Notes: generated by a model not told the origin, from the sequence alone. DNA of 29,679 nt from Schoenoplectus triqueter (GCA_964058805.1 CAXKVV010000855.1:1-29679), one strand, 5' to 3'; numbered from the stretch's first letter, positions 10,203-22,400 are shown. Translations and numbers: made by a program.

Positions 10203-11107
10203 AAAAGAAATGAAGGGGAGACAGGAGACTAAAGGAAACATGATTTGAATTTTAAAATAGACATCTCTTGAAGTGAAAAGATGTGGCTTTAATCGGGCAA
10301 GACAAAAATGGAAATAAACAAATTGAAACCGCTAACAAAAATTGGAAAATAAAATCTGGGGATAATTGTTGGGTACGCAAGCGGAGATAAATATATTTAT
10401 CCAAAATTAAAATAGCGTGACGCCATCAGCTTGAGTTTCAGACAAGTAGGAAGCAGACTTTGGGTTGGTGGATTAGGCACTCTCGTTTCCAATAGAAAAG
10501 AGAAAAAAAATAGAGCATATAGTGTGGTTTCTGTAAACCTGGTGTGGTCCCGCCCAATACCTGACCTTGCTGAGTCTCCCACTGATTCTTTTGGGCTCAG
10601 TTTTTCTCCATTAATTACTACTTAGTACCTGTGTATTCATGCGTTACAGTGATTTTTTTTATTTAGATATACAAAAATATCATATGATAGTACTTACGTC
10701 ATTCTAGTATGAAAAAGATCAATAAATACAAAATCAATTACAAAATTAATTATAGATGTTATATCAGATAAAATTTTATATAATTTCTTTTAAACTTTAA
10801 TTCTCTTTCTCCTATATGACAAAGAAATAAAAATGAATATACATATTATCGTGTTCGTCTGATTAGTCAAAATTAATGTAAATAAGGGAATGACAAAAAA
10901 TAAACTCGTTCAATTCTTAACTGTTTTATATAATGTTTATATAATAGTATAAATTAACAGAATTTTCTCTGATAAGATGAGAGAACTGAACATCTAACAG
11001 CTTATCACAAAAGCATCCAACAATATACATAATCAAAAGGAATAATATACATGCTAGCTCGTGAGTCATGCCTGACATACACTCAAGCAATTTAGATAAT
11101 TTAATAA
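10203..11107. other. AT-rich intergenic DNA, no gene seen
   Basis: No recognisable domain is present. A less AT-rich patch at about 10410-10610 has short open frames on both strands but no motif I can identify. The segment is the right-hand flank of the copia insertion. Confidence 0.5.
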
Positions 11108-11579
11108 TCTATACTATTATATAAAGCATCTAAGAATTGGAGTGTCCATTTTTTGTCATGGTAAATTTTTATTATACCCATTTTATCCCTCAATTAGACG
11201 GATAATATTTATTGTTGGTTGATCGAACGTATGTGATCGCGTCCATTGATCCCCTCTTTCTCTCCATTTCTTTCCCTTATATACTATTATTTTCATAATT
11301 TTTGTTTTTTTTATTTAGCACCCTTGTGCATATTTGGTAAGAAATTAATGGTGATAATATATGTTAGAATAATTTACTTTTCTTGTCATAAAAATCATGA
11401 ATCATTAACTCATATTGTGCAAAAATCTCATCCAAGATTAAATATAGTCTTTATTATATGTTTTCTCTATAATTTGGTGAATTTATAATTTAATATTAGA
11501 TAAATGTGAATTTTTTTATCTTATAATATTTTAATGTTTAAATAAAAAATTCTGCTACAACGCGCAGATATATAGCTAG
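11108..11579 (+). mobile_element. Small non-autonomous Helitron
   Basis: The segment opens TCTATACTATTATATAAAG and closes CTAG, with host A immediately before and T immediately after (11107 and 11580): Helitron-type termini and A^T insertion. Close to the 3' end TCTGC and GCAGA can pair around TACAACGC, like the short 3' hairpin of Helitrons, about 7 bases before CTAG. At 472 bp it has no Rep/helicase gene. It ends about 100 bp beyond the stop codon of WAK gene 1, probably in or near its 3' untranslated region. Confidence 0.75.
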
Positions 11580-11678
11580 TTACAACTTAATTTAATTATT
11601 ACCATGACCATTATTCTCAATATAAGAAGTTTTGCAAAAGGGGAAAAAATAAATATAAGATCTAGTTTCAATAATCTA

Positions 11679-14600
11679 TCATCTTGGGTGTTGTGTGGTC
11701 GATATCAACTGACACTCAAGGCTATATTGTCTGCTAATCTCTGAGACTTCACTAATTGTACTGGTACTCCCTGATTTTTCCAACAACCATTCCTTTCCAT
11801 AAATTTTTCCATCATTGGCTCTCTTTGTTACAGTATTTGTCAATCCTTCTAGCTCCAATGCAACCTCTTTCATAGTTGGACGCTCCTCTCCTTTGACATT
11901 CAAACACCTTCTTGTGAGATGTGCCACCAAATATAACTCATCAAGCTTGGCCTCTGCTAGGAGATGTGGCGTAACTGCTTGGATCAACCGTCCCTCATTA
12001 ACCATTGATGCAAAATATGTGGCTAGATTACGATGATCCTCAGTCCTGCCGAAAGAGACTGGCATCTCTCCAGTTAATAGCTCGGCGAGAACAACACCAA
12101 AGCTATAAACATCACTCTTCTCTGTTAATAGACTTGTGTGGAAGTACTCAGGATCTAGATATCCCATAGTCCCTTGAACTAGAGTAGTTACATGAGTATG
12201 GTCAAAGGGTACCGACCTTGAAGCCCCAAAATCAGACACTTTAGCAGTATACTTCCCATCAAGAAGAATGTTGCTAGATTTTATATCTCGATGTATGATT
12301 GGAAAGGAAGCAGCTGAATGCAAATATGCAATTGCACGTGCAGTTTCTATTGATATTCTTAAGCGATCTTTCCATGGAAAATTATTTTGATTGTGAATGT
12401 GCTCAAACAGGGTTCCATTGGATATGAATTCATACACCAATAATGGAACTTGGGTCTCTAAACAACAACCCAGGAGTCTGACAACATTTCTATGATTAAT
12501 TTGTGATAAGATGGTAATCTCATTTATGAACTGCTCTACCTGGTTCTCATCCATAATTTTAGATCTCTTTATGGCAACCACTTGTTGGTTCGAAAGCACA
12601 CCTTTGTAAACAGTACCATATCCACCTCGGCCGAGAATACGGTTTTCACTGTAGTTATCTGTGGCTATTTTGAGTTGTTCTGCCATGAAGATCCTTGTTG
12701 TTGCATCAATAGCTTGAGAAGCCAGTTTTTGTTGTAATATCCAGCCCCCATTTTGTCTGAAAAACTCGGATCTCATCTTGACAATCTTTCTTTTTTGCAG
12801 TCTTGAATAAGAGTAGAGAATTGCTAGCGCCAAGATGAAAACAAGGGCAAGGCATATTCCTGCATGACAATGTGTTTAATCAAGGCAAATGGAAAAACTT
12901 TAGCCTTAATAAGTGGAATGAAAGGCTTCCATATAGTAACTCAAAAGATTGAATTATTGATTCAACAATACTGAAAAACCTCTGAATGCGGAAATAAGTA
13001 GTTATAGGAAAATATTTATAATTTAATCAATTGAAATTCACATGGAGGATGACCATTTCTATCTTTAATTCAGTGCGGTCTTCTTAGACATAATGCTTCC
13101 ATATGTTTTATTTATTTGTTTTTCACGTAGCTTAATAAATTTGATCAATTTCCATGCCACGGTTGTAAGAACAATGTTCTGTTTTTTCTCCAAATAAAAG
13201 GCCCAATTAACTCCAATGCCCATGTCTCTTTAGACGTATTGTGTAGGAATCAAACTTGTACATCTATGTAGAAAGGTGAGGCCTAGTTGTGCATAATGTG
13301 TGTCTGTGTGTCCCTTTAATTACTCGTGCGGGAATTCATTCAGCATATTAAGTTCACTCAGAAACTGGGAAGACATGACACACAAGTGAACGATAAAAAA
13401 TGTTTGATGAGAAAAATGATAATTACATACCCAAAGTAACATCAATTGGAAATTTCTTCTCGCAACCACTTCCGTCTTTTCTACCATCACCAGTCATGCC
13501 TGAAGGGCATTTACAAGTGACACTGCCTTCTGTGTTGATACAGTGCGCACTACAGGGGTTGGACTCTGGAATCTTACATTCGTCGATATCTACAGAACCA
13601 CAAACAAGATATGTAATAAGATATGAGAGAAAAAATCTGCTATATATTACGGCTCATACTCCAAAAAACTAAATTTAAAATACAAAAATGGTATATGATT
13701 TTGATCATCATAGCAAATAGCAGCTGATTTTGGATTGCTGAACTTGGCATACACTTACCCGTGCAACCACGTTTCTCATAAGGATTCCCTTCGTATCCTT
13801 TGCTACAATTGCAGAAATATCCCACACCACTGGGGGAATCGATGCATTGACTGTTGTTTTTGCAAGCAAAGGAAGTTACATATTTCTTAGCTTCTTCACA
13901 AGTATTGTCTCCGATTGCCCAGTCCAGAACTGTAACATAGGGAACTTCCATAGCTCTGAAGTATTCATCATGACGAAAAGATGTGGTATGGAAAGAAAAT
14001 CCATCTCGTTTCGTGAAAAAGGCTGCACTTCTATTGTTCAATCCATTGACCCCCATGTCGTCAATTTTACTCAAATTCAGTTTAAAACTCTTTACTGGTC
14101 CTGGTAGTTGCATCTGACAACAGCCAAGACCAAAGCAAGACCCATCAATTATGCTGATAGAATTGGTACAAATTGCCACACAACCGCTCTTACTCCTATT
14201 TCCATTTCCACTAACGCTTTCTATCATTACTACAACATCACATCCTATGGCAACAAGAGTTGTGGAATTTTTTGACAGTGTAAATGGAGTCCCAGTAAGA
14301 TTTAGCAAGCCATTTCCATAGGATTGCACTTTACTTCCATTATCATAGTACTGTTGGCAAATTGGTTCAGTGAGTATACTCACTTGACCCTGCAGAGAGA
14401 TGTCTTGAATGGGATATCTACCAGTTGGTAACAGCAGATAGGGATTTGACTTATTATAATGTGTAGAGTTCATAGATGGCATGTAATATGCAGTGCGATT
14501 TTCTGCTGTGATGCTTGGGCAAGTGACCTCAAAACCTTTTAATGCATCACCTCGTACTCCGAAGGGGTACGGAACTTTGCTGCAGTCTGAAGTGTACTCC

Positions 14601-14698
14601 GTTGCACCTCCGTCATGTGCCACAGAGTTGAGTTGCATAGCTACAGAGGTGACGCAGATCAAGAGTACTACAAAATTTGAAAGCCAAAGAGGGTGCAT
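11679..14698 (-). CDS. Wall-associated receptor kinase gene 1 (three exons)
   Basis: Exons are 14698-13759, 13589-13431 and 12859-11679, with GT-AG borders and phase-1 joins, giving about 759 aa. Exon 1 encodes a signal peptide (HPLWLSNFVVLLICVTSVA), a GUB_WAK_bind galacturonan-binding domain (YPFG near residues 44-47) and a Cys-rich module ending YFCNCSKGYEGNPY. Exon 2 is a calcium-binding EGF-like module (DIDEC). Exon 3 gives a transmembrane helix (about 368-383), a basic juxtamembrane stretch and a Ser/Thr kinase with Gly loop GRGGYGTV (443-450), Lys464, Glu480, HRD Asp558 and DFG Asp576, all intact. It is an RD kinase ending QHPR. WAKs sit in the plasma membrane and bind pectin or oligogalacturonides. 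Upstream in-frame Met codons at 14779 and 14737 exist; I chose 14698 because the hydrophobic leader follows directly. It looks functional. Confidence 0.93.
12860..13430 (-). other. Intron 2 of WAK gene 1
   Basis: The donor GTATGTAATT follows the EGF exon and the acceptor TGTCATGCAG precedes the transmembrane-kinase exon. It is 571 bp, AT-rich, with no element recognised. The matching intron of gene 2 is 3776 bp. Confidence 0.85.
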
Positions 14699-14779
14699 AG
14701 CTGTCGTATTAAGCCTAGATAGCACTGCGCTGTGCATTGTTTCAATTGCTCTACTCAGGGATGCACTTTCTTTTCTCAA

Positions 14780-16189
14780 ATTAAAGGAATGGAACTGCAG
14801 TAGGAAATGGGGACCATATAATCTTTTGCATCATTTCTCATGAAGCAAAATATGTAGCAAGCTACTTTGGTGACTATATTTGAAATCCTTTACATTTTGG
14901 TACTTCTAGAGTGGAACAAAAAGTCGAGTTCTCAGCGAAGACCTGGAAATTCCTACAACAATAATAGAGTTATCTTTGGTGCTGAATTGCTGATATCGAC
15001 ACAAATTAACTTTTGAATTAAAACCACAACTTCAAACGCTTTGAATTCAATAGACAGTTTTGTGCTTCCATAGGTATACAGTAGGCTACAGCTGTCATTT
15101 TTGTTCTCTCCGAGACCACGCAGTTTTCTATACAGAATTATAACCGTCTATTAGTTACTTTATATCTAGATTTTTTTTTTATTTGACAGAACGACAACAA
15201 AAGAGAAGTATTTTAAAACAAAAATATAAAAAATAAAACAAAACAAGAGACGCCTCTTGAGTACACATTAATGTAATTATAAAAATAAGGTTTACTCTGT
15301 AATTTGTTTGAACATACATCCAATTTATGTAGATAGTGTCGTTTAATTGATATTTTTTAAAATATATTGCTCAAATTAAAAAACTTAAAAAATACAAATG
15401 CATGTATTATTCATTATTTGAATGTTTAACAATTAATAATATTTTTTTAATCATAGGATGTATGTCAAAATTAAATGCACGTCAAAGATCGGATGCCCTA
15501 GCTAAAATACCTTCCTGAAAACCTATTCAAATCGATAAATCTATTTTTTTATACATACTTTTTTTTTTATGATTTTCCAACACAGTACCATTAGTTAATC
15601 AAGCGTGTCTGACTGCCTTCAGATTTTTCTGCTGCTTCCTTACCCTTGGTGGAGACGTAGATTCCGGGCCCCAGGATGCACCCCGCCTTCTTATATTTTA
15701 CTCAAGTAATTTTAAGTCTGAACATCATATAATATTATATACTAATATTTATAATTCAGCGTAAAAAATTCCAAAAATTAAATCCAAACACTGAAATTTA
15801 CTCTACTGTAGATCTGCTCCGAATTGCTAGTAGCAATTAACCGTAGAAATCAGTCCACTTAATATTAATACCACAAAAAAAGACACTAAAGGCAGAAACG
15901 CAAGTCACGCTTACTTTTCGGAGAGATTGGACAATGATACTTAGGATGCTCCCGGACTTATCTTCATATCAAAGTAGAGACAAACTGCACTTGCTTGGAA
16001 TTGGGCAGCGAAGATCTTCTGGAGCCAACCTAATGGCCATCCGCTTCCTCCAAGTCCAGTCAAGTCGATGTCAACCACCAGATTTTTTATAAAGTTTCTA
16101 GGTTTGATTAATTTTCTTTTTATTTATATTTTAGTTCTTATAATTAATTTATTCACAGTTCTATCTAACTTTTTTATAATAACAATATA
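14780..16189. other. Upstream region of WAK gene 1 and intergenic DNA
   Basis: No gene is visible. On the minus strand GATTATATGG lies near 14815-14824, a weak TATA candidate, and TTTGACGTG near 15478-15486 contains a W-box core. Long poly-T runs (15171-15180, 15559-15568) occur. The rest is AT-rich sequence with no recognised feature. Confidence 0.45.
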
Positions 16190-16565
16190 TTATCCAACAC
16201 TTTCTCTCAAGATAAATGTATAAATATTTATCATATTTATCTTGTCTATCAATCTTCACATGTTTAGTTATATTATGTTGTATCTGATTATTTATTATGT
16301 TTCCTCATTGTCATAGTACAATATAATGACCTTATTCTCCAACTATCCCAACTCCAGTAACAATCTCTGTAGCCATAACCCTTCACTCACACTTTAGGCC
16401 ATAACTTTATACTCAATTTTTGATGTAGATCTTGCTAACACATTTTATTTTTGTACTTTGCTATGAGACCAAATTACCCCCAACAAATGATCAATAACTA
16501 TAAGTTAACTTTCTATCATCAAGACACACTATCCAATCGACATTAATATAGACTTCTATATTCCA
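16190..16565 (-). pseudogene. Degraded copia RNase H relic
   Basis: On the minus strand, with frequent stops, copia RNase H landmarks can be followed in order. They are VDWIVCLDDRKLTYSY (for the usual DADW...DRRSTSGY), FVGGNLVS, KIYIKN (for SSAEAEY), GVGIVGE and TKHVKIDR. It is a second copia copy unrelated in position to the element at 1476-10197. No LTR or duplication is visible. It is much older than the first copy, given the number of disruptions. Confidence 0.75.
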
Positions 16566-16579
16566 GACAGAAGTTTGGC

Positions 16580-18846
16580 CCTTACTCTGCTTGCTCTTAT
16601 AAGTGGGCCTGTTTGGGCCTAGGCTGAGTTGCATTCTCTTGGAAGGATGGGCTTAGGTGGACTTGTCTGGATGATTGGACCCTGCTGTCAGAGGGGGCGT
16701 AGGTTGCGTATGCGGGCCTCCTTTAGACTTCGACCGGGTGGGGCAAAAGGCATGGAAGGGCGGGTTGGTGAGCCATACCTAGGTAGTTGTAGTATGAGGG
16801 ATGTCTGTTACTGTATCTGGGGGGATGTGTTCTGCCGTACGATTGGGATTGTTAGCGAACGGTTGGTAGGGGCTAGAGTCCCTTTTGTTGGCTATGTATG
16901 CAGATTGATGGCCTCCGGTGCCATTACTATCGGAGGTATCCAGTGAATTGGCGGGAATTTCTTTCCCCTTCAAATTTGGCCTGGCCGGAGCCTGGTGGTT
17001 GCTGAGGCCGCGCCTAGTAGGGCAAGGAGAGAATTTTTGCTACAGGAGGAGCAAAGTCCGATCATAATTGGACAAGTAGCTCCTTGTCGATGGTGATTTG
17101 GCTACTATGGTCGTGGTTGACGGATGGGGATGATAACATTGCGCCGTCCGGGAGATCAGGCTAAATAAAACTGCTAGGGGAGGAGGAGGGAGAGTGCCGC
17201 ATGTTTTCTAGCTTCAGTTTGGCAAACAAATCCTAAGCCATGTCTTAGTAGACATCCTCTAGTGGCATTATGTCTGTAATAGACTAAAAGGCTGTGGTCT
17301 CCTAGGCCCATTCGACAACCACTGTTGGGACTTTTGTGACACGTTCGTTGAGAAAGAGCTCAATGTTTCTTGGCACACGGGCTAAGTTATCAGTGGTTAT
17401 GATAAAACAGAGCCTCTCAAAGGATCACACGTTGTTGAGTGGAGAGTGCTCGAGTATTAGGCCGAAGGAGGCCGATATGACCGCTAGCTCGTCCAGAGAC
17501 CAGACATGCGGCGGCAGGTCCACCAGATCCAGCCATATTTTGTATCCCATGCCATGTTCTGTGGACTTGACTGTAGGGGACCAAAGGAAGGATACGAAGC
17601 CTTGCGGAGAGAGGTGTTGTTTGAATGCCATTTGGTAGTCTTGATCGATAAGGTATGAGTTGAACATTAGGAGGTAGAAGGTGGATGTCAAGTGCGATAG
17701 TTCAAATTCTATATGGTGGGGTAATGCTCGAGATAGGTCTCGGTTAATGGTGGCCACTATATGGCCTGTGACAAATCGGACATCAATTACATAGCCCTCA
17801 GCCAGGCGATCTCACTCACGATGGAGAGCTGAGTTGTCATGGATAAATACGCATAGTGACTGTAGCCGGTCAGTGGGGAGGCCGGAGTCCCCTATATTCT
17901 CTCTTGGTTGCAGTAATTGTGACAGCTCTTGGTAGGGCTTCTTGGAGGGCCAGAGGCGCGCAACGTGGCCTTGTTGGTAGCACTCCCGACAGATGACTAG
18001 GCCTTTGTAGTTTCTCCCTCGATGGCCGTAGGCAAAGCAGTCAAAGCACCTATCCTCCCAGTAGGGATGCGATGGGGCCGACGGGAAAGGCAGCTAGGCT
18101 AGTACTTTATCTACCTAGGACATTTTAAGTGATGCCCTGTATCTATAAGGTTGCATGGGACAGTTGCTTATGTTCTCACGTTCTGCATGCAATACGTTAT
18201 GGGAGGTGGAGCCTGTTTTCGCTTCCTGTTATTTCCTTATGTGTTGTTGGTAGTCACAGTCGGAGGCAATGCATGCCGTTGCTTAAGGCCACGCCCTGGG
18301 GTTGTTGTGGACGTAGCCTCCCCTTGAGTCTATGGGACACCAGGTACGAGAAGGATACCCTAAAGTGTGGAGGGTGACGACTGTGGTTGCTCGGGGGTGA
18401 GTGGTTGTCAGGGGAGGCATCCTTCGGGTTGGATGAAGCCATGTTAAGATATGGGTGGGTGAGTTTGGGTTTGCGTTCGTGGAATGAGCATTTGACCCTA
18501 TGCATGCGTATATAAGGTGGCGAGGCGCACCCTTTGGAGAGATGTGCATGGACATGGCGTATGGTGTGTAGTTTCTAGGACGGAGGAACTTTATTGGTAC
18601 GTATGTTGACCAGCCGTCCCTTGAGGTGACTAGACGGTAGCGGCCCATCGGGTGCCGTTGATGGCGCTGGATGGTGTTGCCTCCTGCGTGTAGTTTTGGG
18701 GGAGACAGAGGTCTTAGGAACTTCCGGAGGATGTGTGAGGGAGGGGAGAGGGGGAGGGCGGAGGGCCTGGGAGTTTCCGGGAGGGAGTGTGAGGGAGCTT
18801 CCAGGATAGGGAGGGATGAGAGAAGGGTAGGGCGGAGCTTCAACGA
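16580..18846 (-). pseudogene. LINE ORF1-like (DUF4283/zinc-knuckle) pseudogene, GC-rich
   Basis: From 18843 a Pro/His-rich frame runs to 18283. At about 18055-17950 two zinc knuckles follow, CFDCFAYGHRGRNY and CRECYQQGHVARLW; each has lost its last Cys (Tyr and Trp instead). From 17757 to 17425 a frame contains HLSPQGFVSFLWSPT and KIWLDLVDLPPHVWSLDEL, resembling the DUF4283 gag-like domain of plant L1 LINEs and zinc-knuckle host proteins. A stop interrupts the piece between knuckles and DUF4283. The base composition is far more GC-rich than the surroundings, so it arrived as a separate unit. No endonuclease or RT follows on this strand. The family call is by remembered motif only. Confidence 0.55.
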
Positions 18847-18889
18847 CTAGGGTAAGGTGGTATCCCTGCGATCATTTCCTGATTGCCAC

Positions 18890-19878
18890 AAAATCGCCTC
18901 AAAATTGTCACTAACGGCTCTTTCCGGCTGCTTACTAATAGATCTGAACCAATTAGTTTACATCAATATCCAATTGAACAAATATTGTAATATGGATAAT
19001 TTTTTTGTGTGGAACTAATTATATATCTAGAAGAGAGTTCTTCAAGTTTTATAGCTATGATACATCATTCATACTTTCCACCATTGATTTTATTTCTCTC
19101 TTCATTTATTTTAATCAAATGGCAATATTATTTTTCTTTTTCTTCATTTAAAGAGATAATATGATGTCTCTAAAGTACAATTTAAATACATAAGCAATTC
19201 AAATATTTATATTTTTTAATGAATTATTATGTTGTTAATTATAATATTTATTACTAAATATATTTTTAGCATTTTAGAAAAATATATTTATGTTAAAAAT
19301 TTAAAGTTATTATAGAAATTTTTTTATTTCAAAAATGTATAATTATTTATATATGTTGTATTTTTTAGACAAATTTCAATGAAGTACTAAAAAAAAGACA
19401 TCCGAAAGACAACCAGTGTGTAATTGAAGAACCTCACGGGGGTTAGAGATACAAGTGGGACCAAAACAATGAACTCAGCTTTTTTATATTCTATTAGGAT
19501 ATGTTTGGAACATGTATAATTTATTATACCTATCATTTTTAACATGAATAAATATACGATGTCTTCATTTTTGTCCTCGATACTACGGATTTATTATCAA
19601 AGAAAATATGAACGGATCGAATTATGTTTAGTATTTTATAAACTGATTAATCATGTAAATTTTTACTAACAAATTAATAACATAAATTTTTACTAATAAT
19701 AATAATATAACTTGACTAAGATGCCCATAAAATTTTTTTTATCAATATAATAATAGCATAAAATATAATTTATTTCTTTATTAAACTTAAAATTATCGCC
19801 GGCTGAGCATGAGTACTATATCAGCACCCTTTTAGCATAGGGAAGGGATCCTTGATAATGGGTTATCTTGTTAATCTT
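18890..19878. other. AT-rich intergenic DNA, nothing recognised
   Basis: No frame of note, no motif and no RNA gene was found. Homopolymer T runs are common. Confidence 0.5.
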
Positions 19879-19879
19879 G

Positions 19880-20172
19880 CCAGTGAGTTTTAAAATAAAT
19901 ACAAAAAAAATTTTAAAAATAGATTTTTTTTATAAATATGTTATTTTACTTGTAGATTGATAATGATTTAAATTTTATATAATTTTATTATTGTTTAATA
20001 GACCATTAAAGACCATCAAAATATTATGTAATGTGCAACAATTTCAATTCAATGATTTTTAATGGACTATCAAATGATAATGAAATTATACAAAATTTGA
20101 ATCATCATCAGTCTTTAAGTAGAAGAATATATTTATAAATTTTTTTCGTATATATTTAAAAAGCCATTGTGA
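19880..20172. mobile_element. Foldback MITE-like inverted repeat
   Basis: The left arm (about 19956-20013) and the right arm (about 20054-20111) are inverted copies of each other at roughly 80% by eye. The pairing continues outward, with gaps, to about 19880 and 20172. The centre is about 40 bp. Such near-complete self-complementarity is typical of foldback MITEs or microRNA-like loci grown from them. No clear target duplication was found, so its edges are approximate. Confidence 0.65.
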
Positions 20173-20209
20173 AGTGGAACCACAACCTCTGCGAATATAT
20201 ATGGTGCAG

Positions 20210-20229
20210 AGATCTCCACAGGGAGATCT
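20210..20229. other. Perfect 8-bp hairpin
   Basis: AGATCTCC (20210-20217) pairs with GGAGATCT (20222-20229) around ACAG. It lies just right of the foldback repeat and may be part of it or chance. Confidence 0.5.
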
Positions 20230-20431
20230 AGATAATATATTTTAATCTGAACGGTTGTAAAATAATTTAAACATAAATTTTAATGTATATAAAAATTTAT
20301 TATTATTAAATCAGAATCAATGATCAAATGTTTCAAAATAAAAAAATCACATGGCTCCGAAGAGAAAAGCTCAGCGGAGGATATCATTTCATTGTCAAAT
20401 GATCCCTTCCCTTTAATATATTAACATATTG

Positions 20432-20954
20432 ATGGATAGTAGGGCTGTAAGCGAGTCGAGCCGAGCTAGACCAAGCTCGTGCTCGGTTCATTAGCTTAAT
20501 GAGCCGAGTCGAGCTGGCTCGTTAACTACTTTCGAGCCAAAAGCTTTGGCTTGAGATTGACTCGTTAAGTTAACGAGCTAACCGAGCTGGCTCGTTAAGA
20601 CTTATTTAATAATTAATAATATTTTTATAATATTTTATATTAAAATTTATATAAAAATTAGTAAAATAACTAATAATAATATATTTCATATAAATTTGAT
20701 GTAATAGTTTAAATACATGACATACTATACTAAAAATTCATAATAAAGATAATATAAATAATAAATATTAATAGTTTACCGAGCCTAATGAGCCGAGCTA
20801 ACCAAAAATCAATCTCGGGTCATTAACTTAACGAGCTTAATGAGCCGGCTCGTTAATGGCTCGATTCACTAATGATCAAGCCAATAGCGAGTCGATTCTG
20901 AGCGAGTCACAAGCAAGCAAGGAGTTATGTTTTTTTTCCAGCCCTAATGAACAG
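20432..20954. mobile_element. Non-autonomous hAT element 1
   Basis: TAGGGCTG at 20440 and its exact inverse CAGCCCTA ending at 20946 form terminal inverted repeats around a 507-bp element. The 8 bp outside each end are ATGGATAG (20432-20439) and ATGAACAG (20947-20954), 6 of 8 identical with both differences transitions: the hAT duplication length. Inside, 'gagccgagct' and 'ctcgttaa' words repeat near both ends, as hAT subterminal motifs do, around an AT-rich core. No transposase is encoded. Confidence 0.82.
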
Positions 20955-21015
20955 ATTGTTACTTCGTTTAGTGGTAGGCTCTTTTCCTAGCCGGTGACTG
21001 CCGACCAAGTTTTCA

Positions 21016-21799
21016 TCCACTACTAGAGCTGCTCACGAGATGAGCTACGAACGAGTTGGGCCGAACTCGAACTCGTCTCGGAATATTAGCGAGACGAGCC
21101 AGCTTGTTGCGGTATCTGATCAGGAGCTAAAACGAGTAGCTCGAGCTTGTCTCGTTTATTATCAAGTTATCTCGAGCTGACTCGTCGTGAGTAGTTGTGA
21201 AGTAAAGTAGAGAGATAAAGAGACCGTGAGAGAAAAAAGAGAAGTTACATTGTCATGTAGGGAGGTGTTTGAGCAGTTAAATTTTCAAACAAGCCTTATT
21301 TAATAAGTTTAGTCTAAAGATTCCTTTTCGGTTTGTCCAAGAGAGAAATAGAAACAAACTTTCACAAATAAATACATGGTTTAAAACCAAGGAAGGAGGG
21401 CATGCCTCTACATTAACAACAAAAATAGCTATATTGTTGATGTAACACGTTAGAATAAATAAGGTGAATGATATAAAAAAGTGGCATTAGCTAGCTTTCT
21501 ATACCTATGAACCTAAAGCAGAAGTAGTTAAAGTCAAGAAAAAAATATCATATAAAATCCTCCTGATGCAAAAGGCGTAGGCACTTTTAGCGATGAGTCA
21601 AATTCAAATTCGTATATGTATCGAGATTTAGGCTAGCCGAGTTTATCACAACTCAAGCTCGTCTCGTTACTCAATGAGCTGATCAGCTCGACTCATTAAC
21701 AGCTCAAATTGATAGCGAATGAGCTGATAATGAGTTACAGTCAAGTCGAACACCAACGAGCCACAAGTTATGAATATTTTATGCACTCCTATCCATTAC
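21016..21799. mobile_element. Non-autonomous hAT element 2
   Basis: The element runs 21024-21791 (768 bp), opening TAGAGCTGCTCA and closing TGCACTCCTA, an imperfect inverted repeat. The outside octamers are TCCACTAC (21016-21023) and TCCATTAC (21792-21799), 7 of 8 identical. GAGCTCG-like words repeat near both ends (about 21040-21190 and 21600-21770), as in element 1, which lies only 77 bp away. The middle is AT-rich and non-coding. Confidence 0.75.
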
Positions 21800-21858
21800 T
21801 ACCACTCGTAGTCTCCACTTCGTTAACCTGATCCAGTAACCACATCGATCCATCATCA

Positions 21859-22400
21859 TTAACCTGATCCCTCTTTTTGTAGTGGTAGGCTTTCAAGGTT
21901 AAGCACTAAGCATTCCATCGAGGATCTCCAATCTCTCTTCGCTTTTACCTTCTTATTCTTCAGGTACTCCTTGAGCGACCTATATCTAACATCTTCCCTC
22001 TTCATCTCATTATTTCAGGTAATTGCACCTGCGCTAAACTAATTTGACGAAAATTCTGTAAATCTGTTGCTCTTGTTGGACCGTAATGTTATCAACACAT
22101 TTGAAAGTTTATTTATGCCTGTTAAGTTTTCTTGATTTATACTCATTTCGCACAAATACAGTGGGCCTTTTGTTAGCATCTGCAACTTCAGCTGGAAATA
22201 GTACATAGAATTAGCTTGAAGCCCTGGGCAAGGCACAATGTAATCAGGATAGTCTAAATCCTCTGTCTTCTAAATTAACAGCTAACGTTTGATGAATTTA
22301 TAATTCAACACCCACTGGCCATCTTTAGTTTTCAACTCAAGTAAGATTTTTTCTTGAAGAATTAAGGCTTCAAAAATTCAGCCATGACCGTTTCAGAATC
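21859..22400 (-). pseudogene. Possible unidentified gene relic
   Basis: The minus strand has two short coding-looking pieces. One, about 22390-22039 with stops, contains ELKTKDGQWVLNYKFIKR and then DYPDYIVPCPGLQAN and YYFQLKLQMLTKG. The other, 22005-21859, begins MKREDVRYRSLKEYLKNKK and is Lys/Arg-rich. Composition looks like true protein rather than chance AT-rich frames, but I recognise neither. They could be exons of a decayed host gene or of a transposon; the low confidence reflects that. Confidence 0.25.

Noticed and set aside
13847..14107. + strand frames over WAK exons (also 14493-14843 and 27990-28237)
   Set aside because: They run antisense to well-supported WAK coding exons and have no motifs.
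16779..16973. Short frames on both strands in 16629-16973 as genes
   Set aside because: They lie at the decayed tail of the LINE ORF1-like relic and show no independent motif.
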